Source: WHSW01 sp963851045
GTDB lineage: Bacteria > Actinomycetota > Thermoleophilia > Solirubrobacterales > 70-9
Assembly (NCBI GenBank): GCA_963851045.1
Contig: CAWKNC010000001.1
Location: 806,001-870,000 of the forward strand
Reading direction: 5' to 3'
DNA length: 64,000 bases
Below, piece by piece: positions 8,751-17,254 of this stretch. Position numbers and translations under genes: made by a program. Within the stretch, counting starts at the first letter, position 1. Every line of letters starts with the position of its first letter. Below the pieces are notes generated by a model. That model did no database searches, had not been told where the DNA came from, and was given only the letters and a program-made list of their open reading frames with translations.

Positions 8751-10112
8751 ATGGCTGTGTGTCGGAACGCGGAAGTGGAGTCCAGTGTTCTCGTTGGTCG
8801 ACGCGGGATGGCTGCCCGACTCGTTGTCGCGGCCGTTGCGCTCGTCTTCCTTGCCCCCGCCGCCGCGCAGGCGGGACCGGCCGACCCCCGCGGCATAACC
8901 GCAGGCCCGGATGGGGCGATGTGGTTCACCGAGACCGCCCGAGATCGGATCGGCCGCATAGCCGCGGACGGCACGGTCACCGAGTTTCAGCTTGCAGCAG
9001 ACGCTGACCCATTTCAGATCACCACCGGGCCGGATGGAGCCCTGTGGTTCACTGAGCCGACGGCGAACCGCATTGGCCGGATCACGACCGGCGGGGCGGT
9101 GACCGAGTTCCCGGTCACAACCGCCAATGCTTATCCATTCGGGATTGTGAGCGGGCCCGACGGACGCCTCTGGTTCAGCGAACGCGACGCCAACAACATC
9201 GGCGCGATCACCACCGCCGGAGTGGTCAGCGAGTACGGGATTACCGGCGCCGCCCCGACGGGCATGACCACGGACGGAGTCCGGATCTTCTTCACCGAGT
9301 CCGGAAGTGATGAGATCGGTCGCATGTCAACCGCCGGGGCGATTGAGTTCGAGATCGCCGTGCCGGGCGTGGGGAGTGAACCCTTCGACATCGTTTTCGA
9401 CCCCGGGAGCGGGCTGCTCGTGGTCACAGAGCGCGGCTCCGACCAGATCGCCCGGCTCGGGAACGGCGGGGGCGTCGTGCTTGAGACATCTGTGCCGGGC
9501 GTCGGCAGCCGACCCACCGAGATTGTCGTCGGATCCGACGGCGGCGTTTGGTTCACCGAGGAGGGAAGCGATCAGATCGGGCGCGCAATCGGCGGCACCG
9601 GCGTGATCACCAACGAGTTCTCAGTCTTGCCGGGCGCACCGCAGGGGATCGCATCGGCGCCCGGCGGCGGTGCTCCTCTCTGGTTCACGATGCCGCCGAC
9701 GGACACGATCGGCCGGATCACAACGGCCGGCGTCCGCACTTCGTTCTCGCTACCGGCTGCCCCCGGTCCTGCCGGTCCGGTCGGTCCTGCCGGTCCGGTC
9801 GGTCCCACAGGTGACCCAGGACCCGCCGGGCCCGCCGGGCCACCTGGGGCCAGCGATCAGACCCCGGGCAAGACAGAAGTCGAGTGCAAGGTCAGACGCT
9901 CCGCTGACGAGGTCGTCTGCGCAGGTAGCACCGCCGATCCGGCCGTCACGTCGGTGCGCTGGCGTATCCGCCGAGCCGGCAAGACGCGGGCGCGAGGGAG
10001 TGTCGAGGTGAGCGCCGGTGAGTTCCGCCTCGTCCTGTCGGACCTCAGGGCTGGTCGCTACTCCCTGTTCCTTGACGGCCGTAAGGCCGAGGGTTTCCGC
10101 GTTCCAGGCTGA
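8751..10112 (+). CDS. Secreted streptogramin-lyase-like (Vgb) beta-propeller with collagen-like tail
   Basis: A 453-residue exported protein. The signal peptide has its hydrophobic core at MAARLVVAAVALVFLAPAAA (residues 20-39). About seven propeller blades follow, each with the motif GPDGAxWFTExxxxxIGRI, as in virginiamycin B lyase-like proteins. Near residue 335 there is a collagen-like Gly-X-Y run (GPAGPVGPAGPVGPTGDPG and on), then a cysteine-containing C-terminal beta domain. A strong ribosome site (AAGGGGG at 8737-8743) favours ATG 8751. True streptogramin lyases are cytosolic enzymes; this protein is exported and has an added stalk, so a binding or adhesive role is more likely. It follows a sigma factor gene. 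Confidence 0.8.
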   Translation: MAVCRNAEVESSVLVGRRGMAARLVVAAVALVFLAPAAAQAGPADPRGITAGPDGAMWFTETARDRIGRIAADGTVTEFQLAADADPFQITTGPDGALWFTEPTANRIGRITTGGAVTEFPVTTANAYPFGIVSGPDGRLWFSERDANNIGAITTAGVVSEYGITGAAPTGMTTDGVRIFFTESGSDEIGRMSTAGAIEFEIAVPGVGSEPFDIVFDPGSGLLVVTERGSDQIARLGNGGGVVLETSVPGVGSRPTEIVVGSDGGVWFTEEGSDQIGRAIGGTGVITNEFSVLPGAPQGIASAPGGGAPLWFTMPPTDTIGRITTAGVRTSFSLPAAPGPAGPVGPAGPVGPTGDPGPAGPAGPPGASDQTPGKTEVECKVRRSADEVVCAGSTADPAVTSVRWRIRRAGKTRARGSVEVSAGEFRLVLSDLRAGRYSLFLDGRKAEGFRVPG

Positions 10113-10199
10113 GTCGCTGCCCGCCTCGCGAACGGCGGCGCATCCGTTCGATCGGCCTGTAGGCCGCCGACCGAGCCCGATCAGGCCGGGTAAGGCCGC

Positions 10200-10733
10200 T
10201 CAGTCCAGCTCGTAGCCCTCGCGAGAGAGGCTGAACTTCCCACCGCCGCCGTTCTCGCACTCGATCCCGGAGTCGTTGGAGTCGCACCTGATCGCGCCGA
10301 CCTGCGACGAGCTGCCGTAGGGGAGCTCCTGCGCATCTGGATTCAGCACCGTGTCGCCGGCGCAGACGAAGCTGGCCGTCCCGGAAGCCGGAAGCTGGAT
10401 GCCCTGGCCGAAGTCCACGGGGCAGTCGCTCGGCGCCGCTGGTGGGTTCCAGCTGCGCTCCGCGATGTCGCAGCGGACAAACTTCTGCGTCATCTGGCAC
10501 GCGATGTTGCCGCTCGGCGACTGAAACGCCTTGAGTGCGAGGACGTCACCGTCGGGCTCATCGTCAACCGCCGTGGTTGTCGAACTCGAGTCCGTGGTCG
10601 AGCCCGTCTCCGCCGCGACGGTGGTCGTCGTCTCGTTGATGACGGTGGTCGTGTCGCCGCCGCAACCGGCGACGAGCGCCGCTGCGCACAGCGCGATCAA
10701 ACCGGGCCAGCGAATCCCTGCCACGCCGCACAC
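10200..10733 (-). CDS. Putative lipoprotein with Cys-rich secreted domain
   Basis: A 177-residue protein starting at GTG 10731-10733, one base after the stop codon of the upstream hydrolase gene. The signal peptide ends in a lipobox LVAGC, so it should be lipidated and membrane-anchored. A Thr/Ser-rich linker (residues 30-60) leads to a C-terminal domain beginning FQSPSGNIACQM and containing five or six cysteines likely to form disulfides (CDIAERSWNPP, FVCAGDTVL, GIECENGGG). This domain pattern is common in uncharacterised actinobacterial exported proteins. Function unknown. An upstream in-frame start is possible but would destroy the signal peptide. Confidence 0.72.
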   Translation of the reverse strand: MCGVAGIRWPGLIALCAAALVAGCGGDTTTVINETTTTVAAETGSTTDSSSTTTAVDDEPDGDVLALKAFQSPSGNIACQMTQKFVRCDIAERSWNPPAAPSDCPVDFGQGIQLPASGTASFVCAGDTVLNPDAQELPYGSSSQVGAIRCDSNDSGIECENGGGGKFSLSREGYELD

Positions 10734-10734
10734 T

Positions 10735-11886
10735 CTATGGACGCGGTCGCGGTCGCGGCTGCTGAGCTGAGTTGACCTCCGGCGCCGGTGGATCTTCCAG
10801 CGCCCGTACACCCGGTGCGTACTCGTCCCAGTGCGGATCGGCGAGGTGATTGTTGAGCGCCTTGCCGGCGCCGGGATAGAACTGGACGTTGTAGTTGTTG
10901 GCCGGATCGACGCCGCGGTAATAGAGCATCATCTTCACCCGGTTGTGCGCCTCCGCCCAGCGGAAGAGGTTGCCGGTGAAGGTGCCGCCGAAGTCGTTGT
11001 CCCACGGGCTGTACTCGCCAATCACGAACGGCCACTTGCTGTAGCGCTCGAAGAAGCGAACGCCGTCGTCGAACGCGCCCGCGAACTTCGAGTAGATGTC
11101 GATCCCGACCCAGTCGACGTACCTGCCGCCCGGCCAGTAGTCATCGGGTTGGTTGCCAGGGACGTTTGGCGAGCCGAAGCTCTGCGGTACCCACATCATC
11201 GCCACGCGAGGCTGCGGCATTCGCTCGGGGATGGGTAGGGGGATGCCGTCGGGCCCGCCCTCATAGACCGGGTCGTCCTGGGACTTCGCGCGGATGATCC
11301 GCGGCAGGCCGAGCTTCAAAAGCTTGCGGTTGATCTTGTCGCGAGAACCACCGCGCATGATCAGCGTGAATCGCCGCCACGCGAGCTTGTACCAGCGCTG
11401 GGAGTGGCCGTGACGGCGCAGCGAGCCGTCGGCGTTGAAGGCCGAGTAGGCGTTCCAGTAGCCGTTCATCTCGGCCATCAGACGGATATAGACCGTTTGC
11501 CCGGACTCGGCGATATTGCCGGCCATCCGGGTCATGTAGCGGTCGTCCTTGCCCCGCGCGATCTGTCGTGGCGTGATCACCTCGGTGCCGTCGCCGGTCT
11601 GGGTCGACAGCGCCAGAACCCCGCGCGTGTTGGTCTTGCCCCAGCGATAGAGCGCCCCGGTCGTGAGCGGAACCCTCCAGTGAAAGAAGTCCTGGAGCAG
11701 CGCGGGGTGGGCCCCGGTCTGGTCGGCGAAGGTCCTGAAATCGGCGAGATCGCCCGTGTCCGAAACGCCGTGGTAGGCGCGCCCGTCGCGCGGCGCGTAC
11801 GCCGCTGCGCCAGCACTCGGAGCCAGTGCGAGCGCCATTGCGGCCGCCGTGAGCCCCGCCACGATCGCCAAGGTCCTTCGTCCCAT
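10735..11886 (-). CDS. Secreted glycoside hydrolase family 26-like protein
   Basis: This 383-residue exported protein has a signal peptide (LAIVAGLTAAAMALALAPSAGA) and a TIM-barrel hydrolase domain resembling GH26 beta-mannanases. Visible are VYIRLMAEMNGYWNAYS near residue 130, with the acid/base Glu candidate in AEMNG, VDWVGIDIYSKFAG near 265, and FVIGEYSPWDND near 295, with the nucleophile Glu candidate in GEY. The C-terminus is Pro/Arg-rich. It probably cleaves a beta-linked polysaccharide outside the cell; the polymer is not known. Co-directional with the lipoprotein gene immediately downstream. Confidence 0.75.
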   Translation of the reverse strand: MGRRTLAIVAGLTAAAMALALAPSAGAAAYAPRDGRAYHGVSDTGDLADFRTFADQTGAHPALLQDFFHWRVPLTTGALYRWGKTNTRGVLALSTQTGDGTEVITPRQIARGKDDRYMTRMAGNIAESGQTVYIRLMAEMNGYWNAYSAFNADGSLRRHGHSQRWYKLAWRRFTLIMRGGSRDKINRKLLKLGLPRIIRAKSQDDPVYEGGPDGIPLPIPERMPQPRVAMMWVPQSFGSPNVPGNQPDDYWPGGRYVDWVGIDIYSKFAGAFDDGVRFFERYSKWPFVIGEYSPWDNDFGGTFTGNLFRWAEAHNRVKMMLYYRGVDPANNYNVQFYPGAGKALNNHLADPHWDEYAPGVRALEDPPAPEVNSAQQPRPRPRP

Positions 11887-11955
11887 CGCCTCTTCAACAC
11901 GCTAGAGCTGCGACCGACGCGGGTCGGCGTCAACGGTGCCTTCGCAATCGAGCGT

Positions 11956-12825
11956 TCAAGCGTTTGCGAGACGAAGCAGCAAGTGGGGGTGCGCGTAGAT
12001 GTCGTCGGAGTCGATTCGTCTGACGCTCCATCCTGCCGCGCTCCAGATTGCCTCCTTGCGCGCGTCCTCACCGACATCGAGGTGAAATGGCCCGCCGTCG
12101 ATCTCGATGATCAGTCTTCGCCGTGACCAGCTGAGATCGGCCTCCTCGCCTGCGATTCGGACGTTGAGCAGCGGCAGTTCAGAGTTCGCGTCGCGCAGGA
12201 TCTCCAGGGCCCGGATTTCGGCCCCGCTGCGTGCGCGAGCGAGCGGGAGCCCGGTGTAACGCGCGATCGCCTCTCCTAGGCGCGCCGCCCCGCGGCGGCC
12301 GCGATGTCGCCCGAGCGCATCCCCGATCTCCGAAAGCGACGTCGCCCTCAGCCGCACCGCCTCTCTCACGGTCCTCGCGAGCGCTCGCTCACTCGTATGC
12401 GCGGCGAGATCGAGCAGCGTTCGCGGCGCGGACGTAATCGGAATGCCGTTGAGGTGATCGCACTCGCCTTCGAGCTTCGCGCTGCGAAACGCGAGCACTC
12501 CGCCGAAGCGCCGCGGTCCTCCGCTTCCTGGGCGCGTGATGGTCTCGAAGTGACGCGGCAGCGACCAGAATCCTCGGGCCGCTGCTGCGCTCGCATGGCT
12601 GAGAGCGCTCCCGGGGGCGGTGAGCGTGGCGCCCATCCACCGACCCCAGTCGTCGTGGTCGAGTAGGGGCGCAAATGCAAAGACCCCCTGCTCGACGACG
12701 ACCAACGACCCCACCGCGACGGACCGCGTAACGACGCGATCGCTCCACCCCAGCTCCAGCAGCTGCCGCCGCGACACCCGGTTGAACTGCCTCCGGGCCA
12801 ACTCCACCGCTCGAACGTCCCGCAT
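11956..12825 (-). CDS. AbiEi-type/DUF559 (Vsr-like nuclease fold) protein
   Basis: This 289-residue protein joins an N-terminal winged-helix segment (ELARRQFNRVSRRQLLELG) and AbiEi-like region (GALSHASAAAARGFW in spirit; seen as ALSHASAAAARGFWSLP) to a C-terminal DUF559 domain with the Vsr/EndoI-like signature DLSWSRRRLIIEIDGGPFH and DARKEAIWSAAGW. Proteins of this type are widespread in actinobacteria as several paralogues per genome; they are often labelled type IV antitoxins, but no partner toxin is adjacent. The start codon lies inside a 12-bp inverted repeat (12812-12857), which could be an operator. A role in DNA binding or cleavage is inference. Confidence 0.75.
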   Translation of the reverse strand: MRDVRAVELARRQFNRVSRRQLLELGWSDRVVTRSVAVGSLVVVEQGVFAFAPLLDHDDWGRWMGATLTAPGSALSHASAAAARGFWSLPRHFETITRPGSGGPRRFGGVLAFRSAKLEGECDHLNGIPITSAPRTLLDLAAHTSERALARTVREAVRLRATSLSEIGDALGRHRGRRGAARLGEAIARYTGLPLARARSGAEIRALEILRDANSELPLLNVRIAGEEADLSWSRRRLIIEIDGGPFHLDVGEDARKEAIWSAAGWSVRRIDSDDIYAHPHLLLRLANA

Positions 12826-12857
12826 ACCCCCCTGAGGGGTACAAGGCGGGACGTTCG
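12812..12857. repeat. Nested inverted repeat in divergent gene gap (arms CGAACGTCCCGC / GCGGGACGTTCG)
   Basis: Perfect 12-bp arms at 12812-12823 and 12846-12857 enclose 22 bases that contain a second palindrome, TACCCC (12825-12830) with GGGGTA (12836-12841). The left arm covers the first codons of the leftward DUF559 gene, and the element sits between two divergent genes, so it is not a terminator. The same 10-bp arm sequence occurs as an inverted repeat at 28367-28410. It may be an operator or a dispersed genomic repeat. Confidence 0.75.
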
Positions 12858-12863
12858 CCCCCC

Positions 12864-12882
12864 GGGGTGGGGGCGGGTGGGG
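12864..12882 (+). other. G-quadruplex-forming motif
   Basis: Four G-runs of 4, 5, 3 and 4 bases are separated by single-base loops on the + strand. This is a strong parallel G-quadruplex pattern. It lies 40 bases upstream of the exo/endonuclease/phosphatase lipoprotein start and directly beside the nested inverted repeat. Effect on transcription is inference. Confidence 0.6.
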
Positions 12883-12921
12883 CGGCGCTTGAGGGGCTAT
12901 GTGTGATTGACTACAAGCTCA

Positions 12922-14430
12922 ATGAGGCGCATTCGGCTTGGGGTCGTCGTACTGCTCGCTTCAGGGCTGCTGGTGGCCGGCTGCGATGGGGGTGATGACG
13001 AGGCTGCGGACGCCACCACGGCATCGGCGCCCGCGCAGGGCGAGCCGATCGACTTCGAGGTCCTTGTCTACAACGTCGAGTACGGGGGCGGGCCGGAGAC
13101 CGACGCGGTGATTCGCGAGCTCGACGCCGACGTGGTCGGGGTGCTCGAGTCCTACGAGCGGCTTCCCGAGATCGCCCGCAAGACGGGCTATCCCTACTAC
13201 AACACCTCGCTTCAGCTGCTCTCCAAGTACCCGATCCTCGAGCCGTCGGGCGGCGACGGTCTCTACGCGATGTTGGAGGTCGAGCCGGGCTATGCGATCC
13301 CGTTCTTCAACGTCCATCTCGACTACGTGGCCTGGGGCCCGCGAATGCTGAAGAACGGCCGCTCGGTGGAGGAGGTGATCGCGAGCGAGAACGAGGTCCG
13401 CACCTCGGCGATGCAGCAACCGTTCGCGGCGATGGAGGACCTGCTCGCCGATGGCTATCCGATCTTCCTCACCGGCGACTTCAACCAGCCGTCGAGCCTC
13501 GACTACACCGAGGCGACGGCCGGCAGCCGTCCCGAGATCCCCGGGCCGGTGGCGTGGCCTGTGAGCGAGGAGCTGTTCGAGCTCGGATTCCGAGATAGCT
13601 ATCGCGAGACGCATCCCGACCCGGCAACGGAGGCCGGAACCACCCACCGCAGCGGCGAGCGAATCGACTACGTCTACGCGGCCGGTCCCTCGACGACCGT
13701 CGACTCGAGGCTGGTGGGTGAGAGCGGCGGCGAGGGCATCGAGATCGAGTTCGACGACTGGACGTCCGACCATCGTGCGGTCCTCTCGAGCTTCGAGGTG
13801 ACGCCGGTGGCGATGCCGACCCAGGTCGCGGTGAGTGCGCGACTCGGGACGGTTGGCGACGAGGTTTCCGTCGCCCACAACACGCCGGGCGCCGCCGATG
13901 GCGAGATCGTCGTTGTCGCGGAGGGCAGCGATCCCGCCGACGCGCTCGAGACGCTCGCCGCTGGCGACGAGCGCGGCACCGCGAGCTTTGACACCGACGG
14001 CTGGGAGCCCGGCGGCTACGACGCGGTCCTGGCCGATGCGGATGGCAAGGAGACCGCCCGCGTCTCGTTCTTCCTGCGCGATCCGCAGGCACGTCTCGAG
14101 TTCGCGAGCACGCGCGCGGCCTACGCGCCAGGTGAGCCGATCGATGTGACGTGGACCAGGGCGCCCGCCAACCGCTGGGACTGGCTCGGCGTCTTCAAAG
14201 CCTCAGCGCAGGATCCCGAGAAGGACGACTACCTGATCTGGCAGTACGCGGCCGGGCATGCGGCGGGCACGTTGCCGCCGACGACCGACGGTGGCGCGAC
14301 CCTCGGCCCCGAGAGCCAGAACGAGCCGTGGCCACTGCCTCCCGGTGACTACGTCGTCCATTACCTCCTCGCCGACGAGTATGAGTCGGCAGGCACCGCC
14401 GAGTTCAGCGTCCGCGACGACTCGAAGTAA
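12922..14430 (+). CDS. Endonuclease/exonuclease/phosphatase family lipoprotein
   Basis: A 502-residue predicted lipoprotein. ATG 12922 gives MRRIRLGVVVLLASGLLVAGC, a signal peptide with lipobox LVAGC; a TTG five codons upstream is less likely. The EEP (DNase I-like) domain spans roughly residues 45-300, with VYNVEYGG, the metal Glu in GVLESYE, FFNVHLDY, LTGDFNQPS and the C-terminal SDHRAVLSSF, so all catalytic motifs are present. Two beta domains follow; the last (AYAPGEPIDVTWTRAPANR then WDWLGVF) resembles a SKICH-like fold. It probably hydrolyses phosphodiesters or phosphomonoesters outside the membrane (nucleic acid, lipid or phytate-like substrate unknown). Confidence 0.85.
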   Translation: MRRIRLGVVVLLASGLLVAGCDGGDDEAADATTASAPAQGEPIDFEVLVYNVEYGGGPETDAVIRELDADVVGVLESYERLPEIARKTGYPYYNTSLQLLSKYPILEPSGGDGLYAMLEVEPGYAIPFFNVHLDYVAWGPRMLKNGRSVEEVIASENEVRTSAMQQPFAAMEDLLADGYPIFLTGDFNQPSSLDYTEATAGSRPEIPGPVAWPVSEELFELGFRDSYRETHPDPATEAGTTHRSGERIDYVYAAGPSTTVDSRLVGESGGEGIEIEFDDWTSDHRAVLSSFEVTPVAMPTQVAVSARLGTVGDEVSVAHNTPGAADGEIVVVAEGSDPADALETLAAGDERGTASFDTDGWEPGGYDAVLADADGKETARVSFFLRDPQARLEFASTRAAYAPGEPIDVTWTRAPANRWDWLGVFKASAQDPEKDDYLIWQYAAGHAAGTLPPTTDGGATLGPESQNEPWPLPPGDYVVHYLLADEYESAGTAEFSVRDDSK

Positions 14431-14438
14431 CCGCGAAG

Positions 14439-14527
14439 CGGAGGGGGTGGGATTCGAACCCACGGACCGGGAGAACCCGGTCAACAGCTTTCAAGGCTGC
14501 CGCATTCAACCGCTCTGCCACCCCTCC
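14439..14527 (-). tRNA. tRNA-Ser (anticodon UGA)
   Basis: The reverse strand folds as an 89-base class II tRNA: acceptor GGAGGGG pairs with CCCCTCC, the anticodon loop CTTGAAA gives UGA, there is a long variable arm (ACCGGG with CCCGGT), and the T-loop is GTTCGAATC. G is the discriminator base, and CCA is not encoded. It sits 8 bases after the EEP lipoprotein gene on the opposite strand. Confidence 0.95.
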
Positions 14528-14583
14528 AGGGACCGCGTAGGCGGCTTTTCAATGGCCCAAGTCTGACCAATACGCTCTCAACG

Positions 14584-15873
14584 ATGGCGGCAGGTTGGAG
14601 CAACTGGGCTGGCGACCAGCACTGCACGCCGGTTGCGATCGAACGGCCGGCGACTCTCGGTGAGTTGCAGGAGGTCGTCCGCAGGGCCGCCGAGTGTGGC
14701 CATCGCGTGCGGGGCGTCGGCTCGGGTCACTCGTTCACGGACGTCGCGCTCACCGATGGCGTCCTCGTTCAGCTCGACCTCCTGAGTCGGATACTCGACG
14801 TAGACCGACAGCGCCACACGGTCAAGGTTGAGGCCGGAATCGTGCTCGGTCAGCTCAACCGCCAGCTCGACGCGCTCGACCTCGCGCTCGAGAACCTCGG
14901 CGACATCGACCGCCAGACGATCGCCGGATCGATATCCACCGGCACTCATGGGACCGGGATCGGACTGCCGAGTGTCTCCGCGCAGGTCGAGGCCGTCGAC
15001 ATGGTCACGGCCGACGGCGAGCTGCGCACTGTCAGCGAGGGAGATGAGCTCGAGGCGGCGCGGGTCGGTCTCGGTGTCCTCGGCCTGATCTACGCCGTGA
15101 CCCTGCGCACGGTCCCTGCCTTCACGATCGACCGAACCGATATGCCAAGGCCACTCGAGCAGGTGCTGAGCACGCTCGACGAGCTCACCACAACGAATGA
15201 CCATTTCGAGTTCTACGTCTTTCCACACACACGAACCGCGCTCTGTCGCGAGAGCCGCCGGACCGACGAGCCCCCGCGCCCACGCCATCGAGCGCTCGTC
15301 TACGCCCGGGAGGTGATGGTCGAGAACTGGGTTGGCGCCGCGTTTGCCCGTACCGGCCGCGCCTTTCCAAAGCTCACTCCGCAACTGGCAAAGCTTGCGT
15401 CCAAGGGCACGGGGCGAGCGACAAAGGTTGATCGCAGCCACAGGGTCTTCGCCTCGGAGCGGCGGATCAAGTTCACCGAGATGGAGTACGCGGTCCCGCG
15501 CGAGGTTGCCGCGGAAGTGGTGCCACGGGTGCTCGAGGTCGCCGCGAGGCCCGAGCACGCGGTGGCTTTTCCGATCGAGGTCCGCTTCGTCTCGGGCGAC
15601 ACGCCGCTGTTGAGCACGTCCCACGGGCGCGACACCGCCTACATCGCCGTGCATCAGGACACGAAGCTCGATTGGGAGACCTACTTCCGTGCGGTTGAAC
15701 AGGTGATGAATGGCTACGACGGCCGGCCCCACTGGGGCAAGCGCCATTTCCAGACGGCGGAAACGCTCTCCGCGCTGTACCCACGCTGGGACGACTTCAC
15801 GTCCGCGCGAACCCGCTTCGACCCCGATCGGCGCTTCGCCAACGCCTACACCGACCGCGTCCTGGGCGCCTAG
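14584..15873 (+). CDS. D-arabinono-1,4-lactone oxidase-type FAD-dependent sugar oxidase
   Basis: This 429-residue flavoprotein has an N-terminal FAD_binding_4 domain with GVGSGHSFTDVALTDG near residue 45, where the His of GSGHS is the usual covalent FAD attachment in alditol and aldonolactone oxidases, plus GSISTGTHGTG near 118. A C-terminal ALO domain ends with HWGKRHF and FDPDRRFANAYTDRVLG. It should oxidise a sugar lactone or alditol with oxygen or another acceptor. The family and cofactor mode are established knowledge; the exact sugar is not. Its stop overlaps the convergent deaminase/aldolase gene by 4 bases. Confidence 0.87.
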   Translation: MAAGWSNWAGDQHCTPVAIERPATLGELQEVVRRAAECGHRVRGVGSGHSFTDVALTDGVLVQLDLLSRILDVDRQRHTVKVEAGIVLGQLNRQLDALDLALENLGDIDRQTIAGSISTGTHGTGIGLPSVSAQVEAVDMVTADGELRTVSEGDELEAARVGLGVLGLIYAVTLRTVPAFTIDRTDMPRPLEQVLSTLDELTTTNDHFEFYVFPHTRTALCRESRRTDEPPRPRHRALVYAREVMVENWVGAAFARTGRAFPKLTPQLAKLASKGTGRATKVDRSHRVFASERRIKFTEMEYAVPREVAAEVVPRVLEVAARPEHAVAFPIEVRFVSGDTPLLSTSHGRDTAYIAVHQDTKLDWETYFRAVEQVMNGYDGRPHWGKRHFQTAETLSALYPRWDDFTSARTRFDPDRRFANAYTDRVLGA

Positions 15874-17097
15874 AGGAAGGTCAGGCCCTCGCCACGGTAC
15901 GTCGGAACGTGGTCGACGATGCCGCCGTTTTCGACCAGGTAGAGCGAGTCGAAGCGCTCGCACAGCTCTCCCGCCTTTGCATGGCGTAGATAGACGCGGT
16001 CCCCGACCCGAAGTCGGTAAGCCGCCGCACCCGTGACCGGCGTCTGCACCTCGCCGGCGCCCTCCTGGCGATCGAAGCGCAGGCCGCCCGGGAGGTAGGG
16101 CTGGGGTAAGCGGCTGGCCTCGGCAGGTCCGGAGGCGACGTAGCCGCCGCCGAGCAGCGTCGCAACGCCGCCAACCGGCCGCCGAACGACCGGCAGACAG
16201 AACATGGCGGCCGGGGTGAGATCGAGCGAGCGATAGGAGTCGAAGAGCGTGGGGGCGTAAAAACCCGAACCGGCGGTGAGCTCGCTGACAACGCCCGCGG
16301 CAGCCGTTCTCGCGAGGCTGCCGGTGCCGCCGCCGTTGACGAATTCCAAAGCTGGCGCCCCGTGCTCATCGAGGCTGGCGCGCACAGCGTCAACCACATC
16401 CGGCAAGCGGCCTCGAAGCTCGCGCTCGGATGCCGACTGCATCCGGCGGATCGCCGTGTTTCGCAACGGATGACCGGCGGCCCTGTCGCCCACACCCGCG
16501 ATCTGACCCTCGTACGCCATGAGCCCGGCGAGCTGTGTGCCGGGTCGCTCGGCGATTTCCGCCGCCATCTGCGCGGCGCGCCGCGGATCGTGCACCGGCG
16601 AGCGCTTCGGCCCGATGCGCGCCATGCGCCCACCGAGCGGCCACCAACCGGCGTCGACGTCGAGGCAAACGCGCACGCCCGCCGGCCCCGCGCCGATCGA
16701 CCCCTCGATGAGGTCGAGGTGGGGCCGGTCATCGACCATCAGGACCGGGCCGCGATCGGGGTCCTCTGCGGTGAGACGCGCGACCTTGGCGATCGCGCCG
16801 CGGTCGACGGTCGGGTAGGCGACGACGATGTTCTCGAACCCCGCGGCCGCGAGGTGAAGCGCTTCAGGTGCGGTGAAGGCCAGGACCCCGCGGAAACCAG
16901 GATCGAGATCGAAAATGCGCCTCAGCACCGGGGTCGAACGCACCGACTTCGACGCGATCCGAATCGGCAGACCGTTTGCCTGGGCGAGCATCGCCCGTGC
17001 GTTTTCGCGCATCGCGTCGAGATCGACGAACGCGAAGGGGGGCGTGACCCCGGTGAAGATCGCGTCGTAGTGGGCTTTTTGCGCCTCGGTGTCCAAC
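15870..17097 (-). CDS. Amino acid deaminase/aldolase (alanine racemase-fold, PLP-dependent)
   Basis: This protein belongs to the fold-type III PLP enzymes related to D-threonine aldolase and alanine racemase. The PLP lysine is in IRIASKSVRS near residue 45; LMAYEGQIAGV near 190 and ALEFVNGGGTGS near 265 are further family motifs. The C-terminal barrel has VGDRVYLRHAKAGELCERF, typical of this family. The start is uncertain: the frame stays open into tRNA-Ser on the other strand, and homologues begin about 10 residues before the YDAIFTG segment, so TTG 17095-17097 is chosen. It acts on small hydroxy amino acids or D-amino acids; the substrate is not fixed. Confidence 0.8.
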
Positions 17098-17161
17098 TCG
17101 CGGGCGAGGGTATCCGGATAAGTGAGCGCGGTCGGGATCGCATCTAGAATCCCCGCCCCAA

Positions 17162-17251
17162 GGAGAGGTGGCCGAGTGGCTGAAGGCACTCGCCTGCTAA
17201 GCGAGTAGGGGGCTAATAGCTCTCTCGAGGGTTCGAATCCCTCCCTCTCCG
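17162..17251 (+). tRNA. tRNA-Ser (anticodon GCU)
   Basis: A 90-base class II tRNA. Acceptor GGAGAGG pairs with CCTCTCC, the anticodon stem-loop CTCGCCTGCTAAGCGAG gives GCU, there is a long variable arm, and the T-loop is GTTCGAATC. CCA is not encoded. The coding sequence of the FAD monooxygenase begins only 3 bases after the tRNA, so that mRNA is either processed from a common transcript or initiated inside the tRNA. Confidence 0.96.
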
Positions 17252-17254
17252 TTG

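Noticed and set aside
9760..9850. DNA tandem repeat in the collagen-like segment
   Set aside because: The repetition follows from Gly-Pro codons; copies differ and the unit is short, so it is not annotated as a separate repeat.
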